DNA from: Trabulsiella odontotermitis
GTDB taxonomy: Bacteria > Pseudomonadota > Gammaproteobacteria > Enterobacterales > Enterobacteriaceae
NCBI RefSeq assembly: GCF_030053895.1
Contig: NZ_CP125781.1
Span: 4,030,001-4,094,000, forward strand
Length of the DNA: 64,000 bases
Direction: 5' to 3'
Part shown: one piece after another, positions 1 to 8,752 of the stretch
How positions within the stretch are numbered: the stretch's first letter is position 1
Layout of the letters: each line of letters starts with the position of its first letter
The notes under the pieces: generated by a model
Databases searched by the model: none
What the model was told of the DNA's origin: nothing
What the model saw: only the letters and a program-made list of their open reading frames with translations
Translations under genes and position numbers: made by a program

Positions 1-756
1 CAAATCGGCCACAAAGAGTCGATGAAAGACACCGCCCGCGTACTGGGCCGCATGTACGACGGCATTGAATATCGCGGTTACGGCCAGGCGATCGTCGAAG
101 AACTGGGCGCGTTTGCCGGGGTGCCGGTCTGGAACGGGCTGACCGACGAGTTCCACCCGACCCAAATCCTCGCAGACCTGATGACCATGCTGGAGCACGC
201 GCCGGGCAAAGCGCTGCCGGAACTCAGCTTTGCCTATCTGGGCGATGCCCGCAACAACATGGGCAACTCGCTGATGGTCGGGGCCGCAAAAATGGGAATG
301 GACATTCGCCTCGTGGCGCCGCGCGCATTCTGGCCGGACGAAGCGCTGGTGAAACAGTGTGTCGCCATTGGTGAAGAGACCGGCGCACGCATTCTGTTAA
401 CGGAAGACATTGAAGAAGGCGTTCATGGCGTGGATTTCCTCTACACCGATGTCTGGGTGTCGATGGGCGAACCGAAGGAGGCCTGGGCCGAACGCGTCAG
501 CCTGATGACCCCCTATCAAATCAACCAGCGCGTCATCACGGCGACGGGAAATCCGAACGTCAAGTTTATGCACTGTCTGCCCGCGTTCCACAACGCGCAG
601 ACCACCATGGGTCGCGAAATCGAAATCGCGTATGGCCTGGCCGGACTGGAAGTCACCGAAGAGGTGTTCGAGTCGGCGCACTCCATCGTGTTCGATGAAG
701 CGGAAAACCGCATGCATACCATTAAAGCCGTCATGGTTGCCACGCTTGGCGAGTAA
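1..756 (+). CDS. Ornithine carbamoyltransferase, 5'-truncated by window edge
   Basis: This enzyme joins carbamoyl phosphate and L-ornithine to give citrulline, or runs in reverse in the arginine deiminase pathway. The frame is open from base 1, so about a quarter of the protein (the N-terminal carbamoyl-phosphate STRTR region) lies outside the window. Visible family motifs are QIGHKES at the very start, NGLTDEFHPTQ, the DARNNMGNS segment, and HCLPAFH, which holds the catalytic Cys. It ends 68 bp before an ArcD-like antiporter and an ArgR paralogue. That setting favours the catabolic (arcB-type) role known from the Salmonella ADI cluster, although the sequence is equally close to ArgI/ArgF. 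Start not seen. Confidence 0.93.
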   Translation, partial: QIGHKESMKDTARVLGRMYDGIEYRGYGQAIVEELGAFAGVPVWNGLTDEFHPTQILADLMTMLEHAPGKALPELSFAYLGDARNNMGNSLMVGAAKMGMDIRLVAPRAFWPDEALVKQCVAIGEETGARILLTEDIEEGVHGVDFLYTDVWVSMGEPKEAWAERVSLMTPYQINQRVITATGNPNVKFMHCLPAFHNAQTTMGREIEIAYGLAGLEVTEEVFESAHSIVFDEAENRMHTIKAVMVATLGE

Positions 757-824
757 TGCCTGAGAAGGGATGCCGCCGGGTGCGGCGCCCTTCCCTCTGC
801 GCAACCAGACAGGAGGATAATACG

Positions 825-2291
825 ATGACTGATTTAACGAAGGACGACGCAACAGCCGCCAGTACCGGCGAGAAAAAGCTTGGGCTGAGCGCGCTGGTGG
901 CGCTGGTCGTGGGATCGATGATTGGCGGCGGCGTGTTCAGCCTGCCGCAGAACTTTGCTTCTGTTGCCTCACCCGGCGCGCTGATGATCGGCTGGGTGAT
1001 CACCGGCGTCGGCATGCTGTGCCTGGCGTTTATTTATCAGAACCTGAGCGCCCGCTGCCCGGATCTCGATGGCGGTATCTACAGCTATGCCAGAGCCGGA
1101 TTTGGTGATTTCATTGGCTTTCAGGCGGCATGGGGTTACTGGTTTTCGGCCTGGCTCGGCAACGTCTCCTACGCCGTGCTGCTGTTCAGCGCCGTGAGCT
1201 TTTTCATTCCTGTGTTTGGCGATGGCAACAACCTGGTTTCAATCATTGGCGCATCGGTGGTGCTGTGGCTGGTCCACACGCTGGTGCTGCGTGGCGTCAG
1301 GGAAGCGGCGTGGATCAACACCATTCTCACCGTCGTCAAAGTGCTGGTGCTGATTATTTTCATCATCGCCGTGCTGATCGCCTTCCGTCTGGGGGTGCTG
1401 ACCGCCGATTTCTGGGGTCGCATGATGCGCGTCGATGGCACCGCGCCTGAGCTGTTCAATCAGGTGAAAAATACCATGCTGGTCACCACCTGGGTGTTTA
1501 TCGGAATTGAAGGGGCAACGGTGGTTTCCGCGCGGGCGGCAAAACGCAGCGATATCGGTAAGGCGACGGTCGTCGGCCTGCTGGGGGCGCTGGCTATCTA
1601 TGTGCTGGTTAGCGTGCTGTCGATGGGGATCCTTGACCAGGCGACGCTGGCAGGCTTAAAAAATCCCTCAATGGCCGGTGTGCTGGAAAGCGTTGTCGGG
1701 CCGTGGGGCGCGAAATTCGTTGCCGGTGGCGTGATCTTCTCGGTCGCCGGGGCGCTGCTGGCATGGACGCTGTTTGCGGCCGAACTGCCGAGAGTCGCTG
1801 CGCAGGATGGCGTTTTCCCGTCAGTGTTCGGTCGTGAAAACAGCCGCAATTCTCCGTCGGTCTCCCTGTGGATCACCAACGGTCTGGTACAGCTTTTCCT
1901 GCTGCTGGCGCTGTTTTACCAGGCGGGTTACCAGGTGCTGTTTTCCATTGCGACAGCGGCAATCCTGCCACCCTACCTGTTCAGCGCGGCGTATGGCCTG
2001 AAGCTGGTGATGACGCGGGAACATTATCAGTCTGACGAGAAAACCCTGCGCGATGGCATTATTAGCGTTATCGCCACACTGTATGGTTTCTGGCTCTGTT
2101 ATGCCGCGGGCGATTCCATGTTGCTCAGCTCGCTGTTGTTTATTCCGGGTGCGGCAGTCTATATCTGGAAGAAAAAAACCAGCCAGCAGCGCTGCTTCAA
2201 TACGCTGGAATGGGGCGTCCTGGCCTTGCTGGTGGTGGTGGCGTTGTATACCCTCATGCAGATCGCTGCGGGCACCATGTCTATCACCTGA
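825..2291 (+). CDS. arcD: Arginine/ornithine antiporter, ArcD-type APC transporter
   Basis: A 488-residue inner-membrane amino acid antiporter with about 12 to 13 hydrophobic segments. The first helix carries the APC-superfamily signature VGSMIGGGVFSLP, in which the glycine-rich break binds the substrate amino group. The start at 825 follows a strong AGGAGG; the longer open frame upstream lacks a ribosome site. It sits 68 bp downstream of the ornithine carbamoyltransferase, in the same orientation, so it probably exchanges external arginine for internal ornithine in the arginine deiminase pathway. Family assignment is firm. The exact substrate pair is inferred from context, and related basic amino acid antiporters look similar. 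Confidence 0.85.
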   Translation: MTDLTKDDATAASTGEKKLGLSALVALVVGSMIGGGVFSLPQNFASVASPGALMIGWVITGVGMLCLAFIYQNLSARCPDLDGGIYSYARAGFGDFIGFQAAWGYWFSAWLGNVSYAVLLFSAVSFFIPVFGDGNNLVSIIGASVVLWLVHTLVLRGVREAAWINTILTVVKVLVLIIFIIAVLIAFRLGVLTADFWGRMMRVDGTAPELFNQVKNTMLVTTWVFIGIEGATVVSARAAKRSDIGKATVVGLLGALAIYVLVSVLSMGILDQATLAGLKNPSMAGVLESVVGPWGAKFVAGGVIFSVAGALLAWTLFAAELPRVAAQDGVFPSVFGRENSRNSPSVSLWITNGLVQLFLLLALFYQAGYQVLFSIATAAILPPYLFSAAYGLKLVMTREHYQSDEKTLRDGIISVIATLYGFWLCYAAGDSMLLSSLLFIPGAAVYIWKKKTSQQRCFNTLEWGVLALLVVVALYTLMQIAAGTMSIT

Positions 2292-2301
2292 TGAATAACC
2301 C

Positions 2302-2323
2302 CGCCCCGAAAGGGGCGATTTAT
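2302..2323 (+). terminator. Weak intrinsic terminator after the antiporter
   Basis: A CGCCCC stem with an AAA-type loop pairs with GGGGCG (2302-2307 with 2312-2317), followed by the weakly T-rich ATTTAT. It lies 10 bp beyond the antiporter stop and would separate it from the argR paralogue. The poor T-run makes it a moderate candidate. Confidence 0.5.
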
Positions 2324-2414
2324 CTGGGTAAACAATAAATAACCAATAAAATCGGCACGTAAGTTATTGATTGTTCAAAAACGTTCGTTTTATCAACATG
2401 GAAACTGAAATCCG

Positions 2415-2897
2415 ATGATGAAATTTGACCAACCCACCAGTGATAAAGAGCAACTCCAGCTCGCCGTTTGTCAGCGCCTGATAGGTGAAAAAAGTTATTT
2501 ATCCCAGGAAGAGCTTCGCCGCGATTTGCAGCGCCACGGCTTTGACAGCATCAGCCAGTCGACGGTGTCCCGCCTGCTGAAATTGCTTGGCGTCATAAAA
2601 ATAAGAAATGCCAAAGGACAAAAAATTTATTCTGTGAATCCCCAGTTACGTCCTGCGCCTAACGCGGCGCGTTCGATTGCCGAAATGGTGGTGAGCGTCG
2701 AGCACAATAGCGAATTTATCCTTATCTACACCGCGGCGGGATACGGACGTGCGGTGGCGCGAATTCTCGATTACCACGCTCTGCCTGAAATCCTCGGCGT
2801 GGTGGCAGGCAGCAGCATTGTCTGGGTCGCCCCGCGTGATGTTAAACGCACGGCGCTGGTGCACAAACAGATTAATTATTTACTTATGATGAATTGA
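2415..2897 (+). CDS. ArgR-family repressor paralogue with altered ligand site
   Basis: A 160-residue ArgR-like transcription regulator. The N-terminal winged helix contains SQSTVSRLLKLLG, the family's DNA-recognition helix. The C-terminal half is the hexamerisation and arginine-binding domain. In E. coli ArgR that domain has an AGDDT segment, whose paired Asp residues contact L-arginine. Here the matching place reads AGSSI (Ser133-Ser134). It lies just after the ADI-type genes, where Salmonella also carries a second argR, so it probably governs arginine catabolism. The altered pocket suggests a different or weaker effector response, which is inference. Two adjacent ATG codons, 2415 and 2418, are possible starts. 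Confidence 0.85.
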   Translation: MMKFDQPTSDKEQLQLAVCQRLIGEKSYLSQEELRRDLQRHGFDSISQSTVSRLLKLLGVIKIRNAKGQKIYSVNPQLRPAPNAARSIAEMVVSVEHNSEFILIYTAAGYGRAVARILDYHALPEILGVVAGSSIVWVAPRDVKRTALVHKQINYLLMMN

Positions 2898-2943
2898 TAT
2901 GCAGAGATAACCGTTTCCCCTGGCAAATTTGTGCATTAATCGC

Positions 2944-2984
2944 TTGATCCGAAAATGCAGCTGCGTATAATCCCGGACAATTTG
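2944..2984 (+). promoter_or_regulatory. pyrBI promoter with UTP-sensing start region
   Basis: A TTGATC -35 (2944-2949), 16-bp spacer and perfect TATAAT -10 (2966-2971) are followed by AATTTG (2979-2984). In E. coli pyrBI, transcription starts at this AATTTG and RNA polymerase slips on the T-run when UTP is high, which limits expression. Spacing and start sequence match that mechanism. Confidence 0.85.
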
Positions 2985-2996
2985 CCGGGAGGAAGT

Positions 2997-3143
2997 ATGG
3001 TTCAGTGTGTACGACAAACTGTCTCACCGCGTCTGAAAAAGGGCGCAGGCCTGCCGTTTTTCTTCCCGTTGATCATTCATTCTCAAAGCCCCTTATTTAA
3101 GGGGCTTTTTTTTGCCCAGCGATCAGGAGATAAACATGGCTAA
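2997..3143 (+). CDS. pyrL: pyrBI operon leader peptide PyrL
   Basis: A 48-codon leader peptide whose translation couples pyrBI expression to UTP. When UTP is scarce, RNA polymerase pauses in the U-rich stretch at 3056-3068, the ribosome catches up, and the downstream attenuator hairpin cannot form. The start MVQCVR and the internal LPFFFPL match E. coli PyrL, and a GGGAGG site precedes the ATG. The frame reads through the attenuator and ends 8 bases inside pyrB, so leader and gene overlap. The E. coli peptide is 44 codons and, from memory, stops before pyrB, so the overlap here is a variation. Confidence 0.9.
   Translation: MVQCVRQTVSPRLKKGAGLPFFFPLIIHSQSPLFKGLFFAQRSGDKHG
3086..3113 (+). terminator. 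pyrL attenuator
   Basis: An AAGCCCC / GGGGCTT hairpin (3086-3092 with 3101-3107) is followed by a run of eight T. It lies within the pyrL frame and just before pyrB, the classical position of the pyrBI attenuator. Confidence 0.92.
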
Positions 3144-4071
3144 CCCGCTATATCAAAAACATATCATTTCCATAAACGATCTGAGTCGCGAGGACCTTGA
3201 ACTGGTACTGGCGACCGCGGCGAAACTGAAAGCAAACCCACAGCCGGAGCTGCTGAAGCACAAGGTCATTGCCAGTTGCTTCTTCGAAGCCTCGACCCGC
3301 ACCCGCCTGTCGTTTGAAACCGCGATGCATCGCCTTGGCGCGAGCGTGGTCGGTTTCTCTGACAGCGCTAACACGTCGCTGGGCAAGAAAGGGGAAACCC
3401 TCGCCGACACCATTTCGGTCATCAGCACCTACGTTGACGCCATCGTGATGCGTCACCCGCAGGAAGGCGCAGCGCGTCTGGCGACCGAGTTTTCCGGCAA
3501 GGTGCCCATTCTGAACGCCGGCGATGGCTCCAACCAGCACCCGACGCAGACGCTGCTGGATCTGTTCACCATTCAGGAAACCCAGGGCCGTCTGGAAAAC
3601 CTCAGCGTGGCGATGGTTGGCGACCTGAAATATGGCCGTACCGTACACTCACTGACCCAGGCGCTGGCGAAATTCAACGGCAACCGCTTTTACTTTATCG
3701 CCCCGGATGCACTGGCGATGCCGCAATACATCCTCGACATGCTGGACGAAAAAGGCATTGCCTGGAGTCTGCACAGCGCCATCGACGAAGTGCTGGCCGA
3801 AGTAGACATTCTGTACATGACCCGCGTGCAGAAAGAGCGTCTCGATCCGTCGGAATACGCCAACGTCAAAGCGCAGTTTGTGCTGCGCGCCAGCGATCTG
3901 GAACATGCACGCAGCAATATGAAGGTACTGCACCCGCTGCCGCGTGTTGATGAAATCGCCACTGATGTCGACAAAACGCCGTACGCCTGGTACTTCCAGC
4001 AGGCAGGCAACGGGATTTTCGCGCGCCAGGCGTTACTGGCACTGGTACTGAATAGCGATCTGGTTCTGTAA
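3136..4071 (+). CDS. pyrB: Aspartate carbamoyltransferase catalytic chain
   Basis: The catalytic subunit of ATCase condenses carbamoyl phosphate with L-aspartate, the committed step of pyrimidine synthesis. It has 311 residues, the same length as E. coli PyrB. Visible motifs are the carbamoyl-phosphate loop STRTRLSFE, NAGDGSNQHPTQ, and HPLPRVDEI near the C-terminus. The start at 3136 follows AGGAG and gives the conserved N-terminus MANPLYQKH. Three-subunit catalytic trimers assemble with PyrI, encoded 13 bp downstream. Expression is controlled by the leader and attenuator upstream. Confidence 0.98.
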   Translation: MANPLYQKHIISINDLSREDLELVLATAAKLKANPQPELLKHKVIASCFFEASTRTRLSFETAMHRLGASVVGFSDSANTSLGKKGETLADTISVISTYVDAIVMRHPQEGAARLATEFSGKVPILNAGDGSNQHPTQTLLDLFTIQETQGRLENLSVAMVGDLKYGRTVHSLTQALAKFNGNRFYFIAPDALAMPQYILDMLDEKGIAWSLHSAIDEVLAEVDILYMTRVQKERLDPSEYANVKAQFVLRASDLEHARSNMKVLHPLPRVDEIATDVDKTPYAWYFQQAGNGIFARQALLALVLNSDLVL

Positions 4072-4084
4072 GGGGGAAACGACA

Positions 4085-4552
4085 ATGACACACGATAATA
4101 AACTTCAGGTTGAAGCCATCAAATGCGGCACCGTAATTGACCACATCCCCGCGCAGATCGGCTTTAAACTGCTGACGCTGTTCAAACTGACCAAAACCGA
4201 CCAGCGCATCACCATCGGTCTGAACCTGCCATCCGGCGAGATGGGGCGCAAGGACCTGATTAAAATCGAGAATACGTTTCTGACCGACGAGCAGGTGAAC
4301 CAACTGGCGCTGTACGCTCCGCAGGCCACCGTCAACCGTATCGACAACTATGAAGTGGTCGGCAAATCACACCCGAGCCTGCCGGATCGCATCGACACTG
4401 TGCTGGTATGCCCGAACAGCAACTGCATCAGCCACGCAGAGCCGGTCAGCTCCAGCTTTGCCGTGAAAAAGCGCAGCAGTGATATCGCTCTGAAATGCAA
4501 ATATTGTGAGAAAGAATTCTCTCATCATGTGGTACTGGCTAACGATTTCTGA
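4085..4552 (+). CDS. pyrI: Aspartate carbamoyltransferase regulatory chain
   Basis: The regulatory subunit of ATCase, 155 residues, gives CTP/UTP inhibition and ATP activation. The N-terminal nucleotide-binding domain carries VEAIKCGTVIDHIPAQ. The C-terminal zinc domain has the four Cys ligands as CPNSNC and CKYC, which hold the interface with PyrB. It starts 13 bp after pyrB behind AGGGGGAAACG, so the two are co-transcribed and made in balance. Confidence 0.98.
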   Translation: MTHDNKLQVEAIKCGTVIDHIPAQIGFKLLTLFKLTKTDQRITIGLNLPSGEMGRKDLIKIENTFLTDEQVNQLALYAPQATVNRIDNYEVVGKSHPSLPDRIDTVLVCPNSNCISHAEPVSSSFAVKKRSSDIALKCKYCEKEFSHHVVLANDF

Positions 4553-4619
4553 CTGGTAATGACGGTCCCGGTCCTTATAATGACCAGGACCCTAATTACC
4601 GCTGTATTCAGGAGATAAC

Positions 4620-5006
4620 ATGAGCAAAATTATCGCGACGGAAAATGCACCCGCAGCTATCGGCCCGTATGTCCAGGGCGTTGATCTTGGCAGCATGATC
4701 ATCACTTCCGGTCAGATCCCGGTGGATCCAAAAACCGGCAGCGTACCGGATGCCGTTGCCGCACAGGCGCGTCAGTCACTGGAAAACGTGAAAGCGATCG
4801 TTGAAGCAGCAGGTCTGAAAGTGGGCGACATCGTGAAAACGACCGTTTTCGTCAAAGATCTGAATGACTTCGCGACCGTTAACGCCACGTATGAAGCCTT
4901 CTTCACTGAGCACAACGCCACTTTCCCGGCGCGCTCCTGCGTTGAGGTTGCGCGTCTGCCGAAAGATGTGAAGATCGAAATCGAAGCTATTGCGGTTCGT
5001 CGCTAA
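4620..5006 (+). CDS. ridA: 2-iminobutanoate/2-iminopropanoate deaminase RidA
   Basis: A 128-residue member of the YjgF/YER057c/UK114 family. RidA hydrolyses reactive enamine and imine intermediates released by PLP enzymes such as threonine dehydratase, which protects other PLP enzymes. The key Arg that binds the substrate carboxylate lies in PARSCVEVARLP. It follows pyrI as in E. coli. A TATAAT lies at 4576-4581 within the gap, inside a GGTCCT/AGGACC inverted repeat. It may be ridA's own promoter, but no good -35 is visible. AGGAGATAAC precedes the ATG. Confidence 0.97.
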   Translation: MSKIIATENAPAAIGPYVQGVDLGSMIITSGQIPVDPKTGSVPDAVAAQARQSLENVKAIVEAAGLKVGDIVKTTVFVKDLNDFATVNATYEAFFTEHNATFPARSCVEVARLPKDVKIEIEAIAVRR

Positions 5007-5013
5007 TCGCTGT

Positions 5014-5044
5014 GCCGGGTCACGAAGACCCGGCAAGTGTTTTC
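5014..5044 (+). terminator. Intrinsic terminator after ridA
   Basis: GCCGGGTC pairs with GACCCGGC (5014-5021 with 5027-5034) across a short ACGAA loop, followed by AAGTGTTTTC. It stands between ridA and the convergent PHP gene and could serve ridA. Confidence 0.7.
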
Positions 5045-5066
5045 ACCGCATCAGGCTCATGGCGCA

Positions 5067-5960
5067 TCAGTAGAGCGTCACCCTTTCAAGAATTTCCCGC
5101 GTTTGCGGTGCCGCGTCCGGCCATGGCTGGCTACTGCCGAGCATGATGTTAGGTTTGTTTTTGCCGTGGAAGTCGCTGCCACAGGTCGCCAACAGCGAGT
5201 TATCCAGCGTGTACTGATAAAGCTCGCGGCGAAGCGCCTCATCATGATAGCTGGAGAACACCTCCACTCCCTGCACGCCGAGCGGCAGCATCTGCTCAAT
5301 CACCGACAGATGTTTTTCTTTCACGTTGGCACCGATATGCGCAATCACCGGAATGCCGCCGTTATCGATAATCAGCGCCGCCATTTCTGCCATCGGCGGG
5401 AGTTCAACCGTCACATGACAGGGTTTGTCTCTGCCGAAAAAATCCCAGAAAAAGTTTATCAGCGGCATATCGCTGCGCGCATTCCCGGCCCGATAAGGCA
5501 ACAGTAGATCGTGGTTCGCGTTACGCGCATCCTCTAAAATCAGCTCTGCCATCTGCTCTTCCTGCGGGATGCGGTCACCCGCCATGGCGTACAGGCGCAC
5601 TTCATCGAGATGGAATCCGAGCGCCCGTAACTTGCTGAGTTTCAGCGGCGTCGCCGCACGTTCCAGTTGCTGAAAGTTCTGCTCGACAGCGGCAAAATCG
5701 CGACTGTCACGACGAAAGCCGTAGCCCAGCAAGTGGTAATTATTACCGGCAAACGCACAGTCAATTTCGATTCCCGTCATCACGCTGACGCCATTCGCTT
5801 TGCCGCCACAAATGGCCTCTTCCACTGAACGCGCGGAGTTGTGGTCGGTGATCGCCAGCACCGCAAGATCTGCCGCTTTCGCCATCGTTAACAGGTCACC
5901 GACGGCGAAATCGGCATCGTCGCTGTACGCCGAATGGGTATGTAAATCAATACGTTCCAT
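5067..5960 (-). CDS. PHP-domain phosphoesterase, predicted
   Basis: A 297-residue protein of the PHP (polymerase and histidinol phosphatase) superfamily of metal-dependent phosphoesterases. Metal-ligand motifs are visible in order: DLHTHSAYSDD at the N-terminus, AITDHNS, a GIEID segment, IPVIAHIG, and the terminal TCGSDFHG. A middle segment rich in charged and aromatic residues is not recognised. AAGGAG lies 6 bp before the ATG at 5960; a GTG one codon earlier is too close to the ribosome site. E. coli has no gene here between ridA and mgtA, so it is an accessory insertion. The substrate is unknown; related proteins such as YciV act on nucleotides or oligonucleotide ends. Confidence 0.8.
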   Translation of the reverse strand: MERIDLHTHSAYSDDADFAVGDLLTMAKAADLAVLAITDHNSARSVEEAICGGKANGVSVMTGIEIDCAFAGNNYHLLGYGFRRDSRDFAAVEQNFQQLERAATPLKLSKLRALGFHLDEVRLYAMAGDRIPQEEQMAELILEDARNANHDLLLPYRAGNARSDMPLINFFWDFFGRDKPCHVTVELPPMAEMAALIIDNGGIPVIAHIGANVKEKHLSVIEQMLPLGVQGVEVFSSYHDEALRRELYQYTLDNSLLATCGSDFHGKNKPNIMLGSSQPWPDAAPQTREILERVTLY

Positions 5961-6043
5961 CACCTTCTCCTTAAGCTGATAATCATGTACTGACAGGCAC
6001 TATACCGGACGGCGTACCGGGAAAAATTGCGCTCGAATAATAA

Positions 6044-8752
6044 TTACTGCCAGCCGTAACGACGGCTGTAAAACCCTTTCACCAGTTGCGTCAGCGTCAT
6101 GTAGCCAACGAGAATCGCTACCAGCCACGGGAAATAGCTCAGCGGTAACGCCTGCAACTGCAAGTACCCCGCCAGTGGCGAAAACGGCAGCGCAATGCCT
6201 GCGACCATCACCACCAGCGTCATCGCCAGCAGCGGCCACGCGGCACGACTCTGGATGAACGGAATGCGGCGCGTGCGGATCATATGCACAATCAGCGTCT
6301 GCGACAGCAACCCGACCACGAACCAGCCGGACTGGAACAGGGTCTGGTGTTCCGGCGTGGTGGCGTGGAATACAAACCACATCAGGCAGAACGTCAGGAT
6401 GTCGAAGATCGAGCTGATCGGCCCGAAGAACAGCATGAAGCGCCCCAGATCTCGGGGGTTCCAGCGCTGTGGTTTCTGGATCTGTTCGTCGTCCACGTTG
6501 TCGAACGGGATCGCCACCTGCGACACATCGTACAGCAGATTCTGAATCAACAGGTGCAGCGGCAGCATCGGCAGAAACGGCAGGAACGCGCTGGCGACCA
6601 GCACGCTGAAGACGTTGCCGAAATTGGAACTGGCGGTCATCTTGATGTATTTCAGCATGTTGGCGAAGGTACGACGCCCTTCGATCACCCCGGCTTCCAG
6701 CACCATCAGGCTCTTTTCCAGCAGGATGATATCCGCGGCTTCACGGGCGATATCCACCGCGCCATCCACTGAAATACCGATATCCGCCGCACGCAGCGCA
6801 GGGGCGTCATTAATGCCATCCCCCATAAAACCCACCACATGCCCTTCACGCTTGAGCAGTGTCACGATGCGCTCTTTGTGCATTGGCGTCAGGCGGGCGA
6901 ACAGCGCCGTGTTGCGGGCAAGCCGCGCCAGTTCATCGTCGTCAAGACGCTCAATGTCGCTGCCGATCACCACCTCGCCAGGATCCAGCCCGACGTCGTG
7001 GCACACTTTGGCAGCCACCAGCTCGCTGTCGCCGGTGAGGATTTTGACATTGATCCCGCTGGCCTTCAGCGCATTCAGCGCCGGAGCGGTGCTCTCTTTC
7101 GGCGGATCGAGAAACGCGATGTATCCTTCGAGGATCAGATCAGATTCATCAATGCGCTGATAATCCCCTTCGCGAGCCGGCAGCACTTTACTGGCCACGG
7201 CCACCACGCGCAGTCCCTGACGATTGAGCATGTCGGTCACCCGCGTAATACGGCGCAGCATGGTGTTATCCAGCGGTACGATATCGCCGTTATGACGCAC
7301 CTGCGTGGAGACGCTGAGGATCTCCTGTAGCGCGCCTTTGCAGATCAATTGATGGACGTGTTCCTGTTCAGCGACCACTACCGACATCCGGCGACGCTCA
7401 AAATCAAACGGGATCTCATCCACTTTCTGCCAGCGCTCGGCCAGCCCGCGCGCGGCATCCTGCCCGACCCCTTCCAGCACCGCCGTATCGAGCAGGTTTT
7501 TCAGCCCGGTCTGATAATGGCTGTTGAGCCAGGCGCAGTGCAGTACGCGCTCGCTGACCTTGCCGGATACATCGGTATGGTTTTCCAGCACGATTTTATC
7601 CTGCGTCAGGGTGCCGGTTTTGTCAGTGCAGAGGATATCCATCGCGCCGAAATTCTGGATAGCGTCCAGATGCTTGACGATCACCTTTTGTTTCGACAGT
7701 TTCACTGCCCCGCGCGCCAGCGTGGAGGTGACGATCATCGGCAACATTTCCGGCGTCAGGCCCACCGCCACGGAGAGCGCAAACAGCGCCGCTTCCCACC
7801 AGTCGCCCTTGGTATAGCCGTTAATCAGCAACACCACCGGCGTCATCACCAGCATAAAACGGATGAGCAACATGCTGACGCGGCTGATGCCTTTCTGGAA
7901 CGCGTTCGGTTCGCTCTCCTGCTCGCTGACACGCCCGGCCAGTTGCCCGAACCAGGTATTGCCGCCGGTGGCGAACACGACAGCCTGCGCCGTGCCGCTG
8001 ACCACGTTAGTGCCCATAAAGCAGAGCGTGTCGCACTCAAGCGGGTTGCTTTGCTGCGGTTCACGACTACGCACCACCTTCTCAACCGGGATGGATTCGC
8101 CGGTCAACGACGCCTGGGCGACGAACAGATCGCGGGCCTGAAAAATGCGCAGATCAGCGGGGATCATGTCGCCTGCCGACAGCTTCACCACGTCGCCCGG
8201 CACCAGTTGATCGAGCGGAATTTCGCACCAGCGGCTTTCGCCCCGATCGTTAACCACCCGCAGTACGGTGGCGGTATTGCTGACCATCGCCTTCAGCGCA
8301 TCCGCCGCCCGGGTGGAGCGCGCTTCCTGAATAAAGTTCAGCAGCGTGGAAATGCCCACCATCAGAGCGATCACCACCGCCGCAAATAAGTCTTCGGTGG
8401 AGTAGGAGATGATCCCCAGCGCCGTCAGCAGCAAATTAAACGGGTTGCGATAGCACAGCCACAAATGTCCCCACCACGGCACCGGTTTCTGCGCCGGAAT
8501 GGTGTTTTCACCGTACTGTTCGCGATGATCCTCAACCTCCATCACGTTCAGCCCTTCCGGGTGGCTGTCGAAAGCGCGCCAGATTTCGTTTTCATCCATC
8601 GCAGCGATGTTCAGACAATGGCGGGCAAGCGAGTCCGGGACTGGACCGCTGGCAAGCGTTTTCTCTGCGGGCATCGGATCGCGCTGAACGAGACGGCGCG
8701 GCAAGCGGCGGCCAAGCTGTGCAAGCAGCTGCCGGGTAATAGTTTTCCACAT
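6044..8752 (-). CDS. mgtA: Magnesium-importing P-type ATPase MgtA
   Basis: A 902-residue inner-membrane P3B-type ATPase that imports Mg2+ at low external magnesium. It has the actuator motif LTGES, the phosphorylation motif DKTGTLT, the hinge GDGINDAPALRAADIG, and clusters of transmembrane helices on both sides of the cytoplasmic domains. The C-terminus SRRYGWQ is identical to E. coli MgtA. Only the N-terminal 50 or so residues differ notably from E. coli. Its leader encodes MgtL and it has a PhoP box, so it should respond to PhoPQ and to cytosolic Mg2+ and proline through the leader. Confidence 0.97.
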   Translation of the reverse strand: MWKTITRQLLAQLGRRLPRRLVQRDPMPAEKTLASGPVPDSLARHCLNIAAMDENEIWRAFDSHPEGLNVMEVEDHREQYGENTIPAQKPVPWWGHLWLCYRNPFNLLLTALGIISYSTEDLFAAVVIALMVGISTLLNFIQEARSTRAADALKAMVSNTATVLRVVNDRGESRWCEIPLDQLVPGDVVKLSAGDMIPADLRIFQARDLFVAQASLTGESIPVEKVVRSREPQQSNPLECDTLCFMGTNVVSGTAQAVVFATGGNTWFGQLAGRVSEQESEPNAFQKGISRVSMLLIRFMLVMTPVVLLINGYTKGDWWEAALFALSVAVGLTPEMLPMIVTSTLARGAVKLSKQKVIVKHLDAIQNFGAMDILCTDKTGTLTQDKIVLENHTDVSGKVSERVLHCAWLNSHYQTGLKNLLDTAVLEGVGQDAARGLAERWQKVDEIPFDFERRRMSVVVAEQEHVHQLICKGALQEILSVSTQVRHNGDIVPLDNTMLRRITRVTDMLNRQGLRVVAVASKVLPAREGDYQRIDESDLILEGYIAFLDPPKESTAPALNALKASGINVKILTGDSELVAAKVCHDVGLDPGEVVIGSDIERLDDDELARLARNTALFARLTPMHKERIVTLLKREGHVVGFMGDGINDAPALRAADIGISVDGAVDIAREAADIILLEKSLMVLEAGVIEGRRTFANMLKYIKMTASSNFGNVFSVLVASAFLPFLPMLPLHLLIQNLLYDVSQVAIPFDNVDDEQIQKPQRWNPRDLGRFMLFFGPISSIFDILTFCLMWFVFHATTPEHQTLFQSGWFVVGLLSQTLIVHMIRTRRIPFIQSRAAWPLLAMTLVVMVAGIALPFSPLAGYLQLQALPLSYFPWLVAILVGYMTLTQLVKGFYSRRYGWQ

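Noticed and set aside
7349..8389. 346-codon plus-strand open frame
   Set aside because: It lies fully antisense to mgtA, whose protein is conserved end to end. The product is rich in His, Gln and Arg, as expected for a shadow frame.
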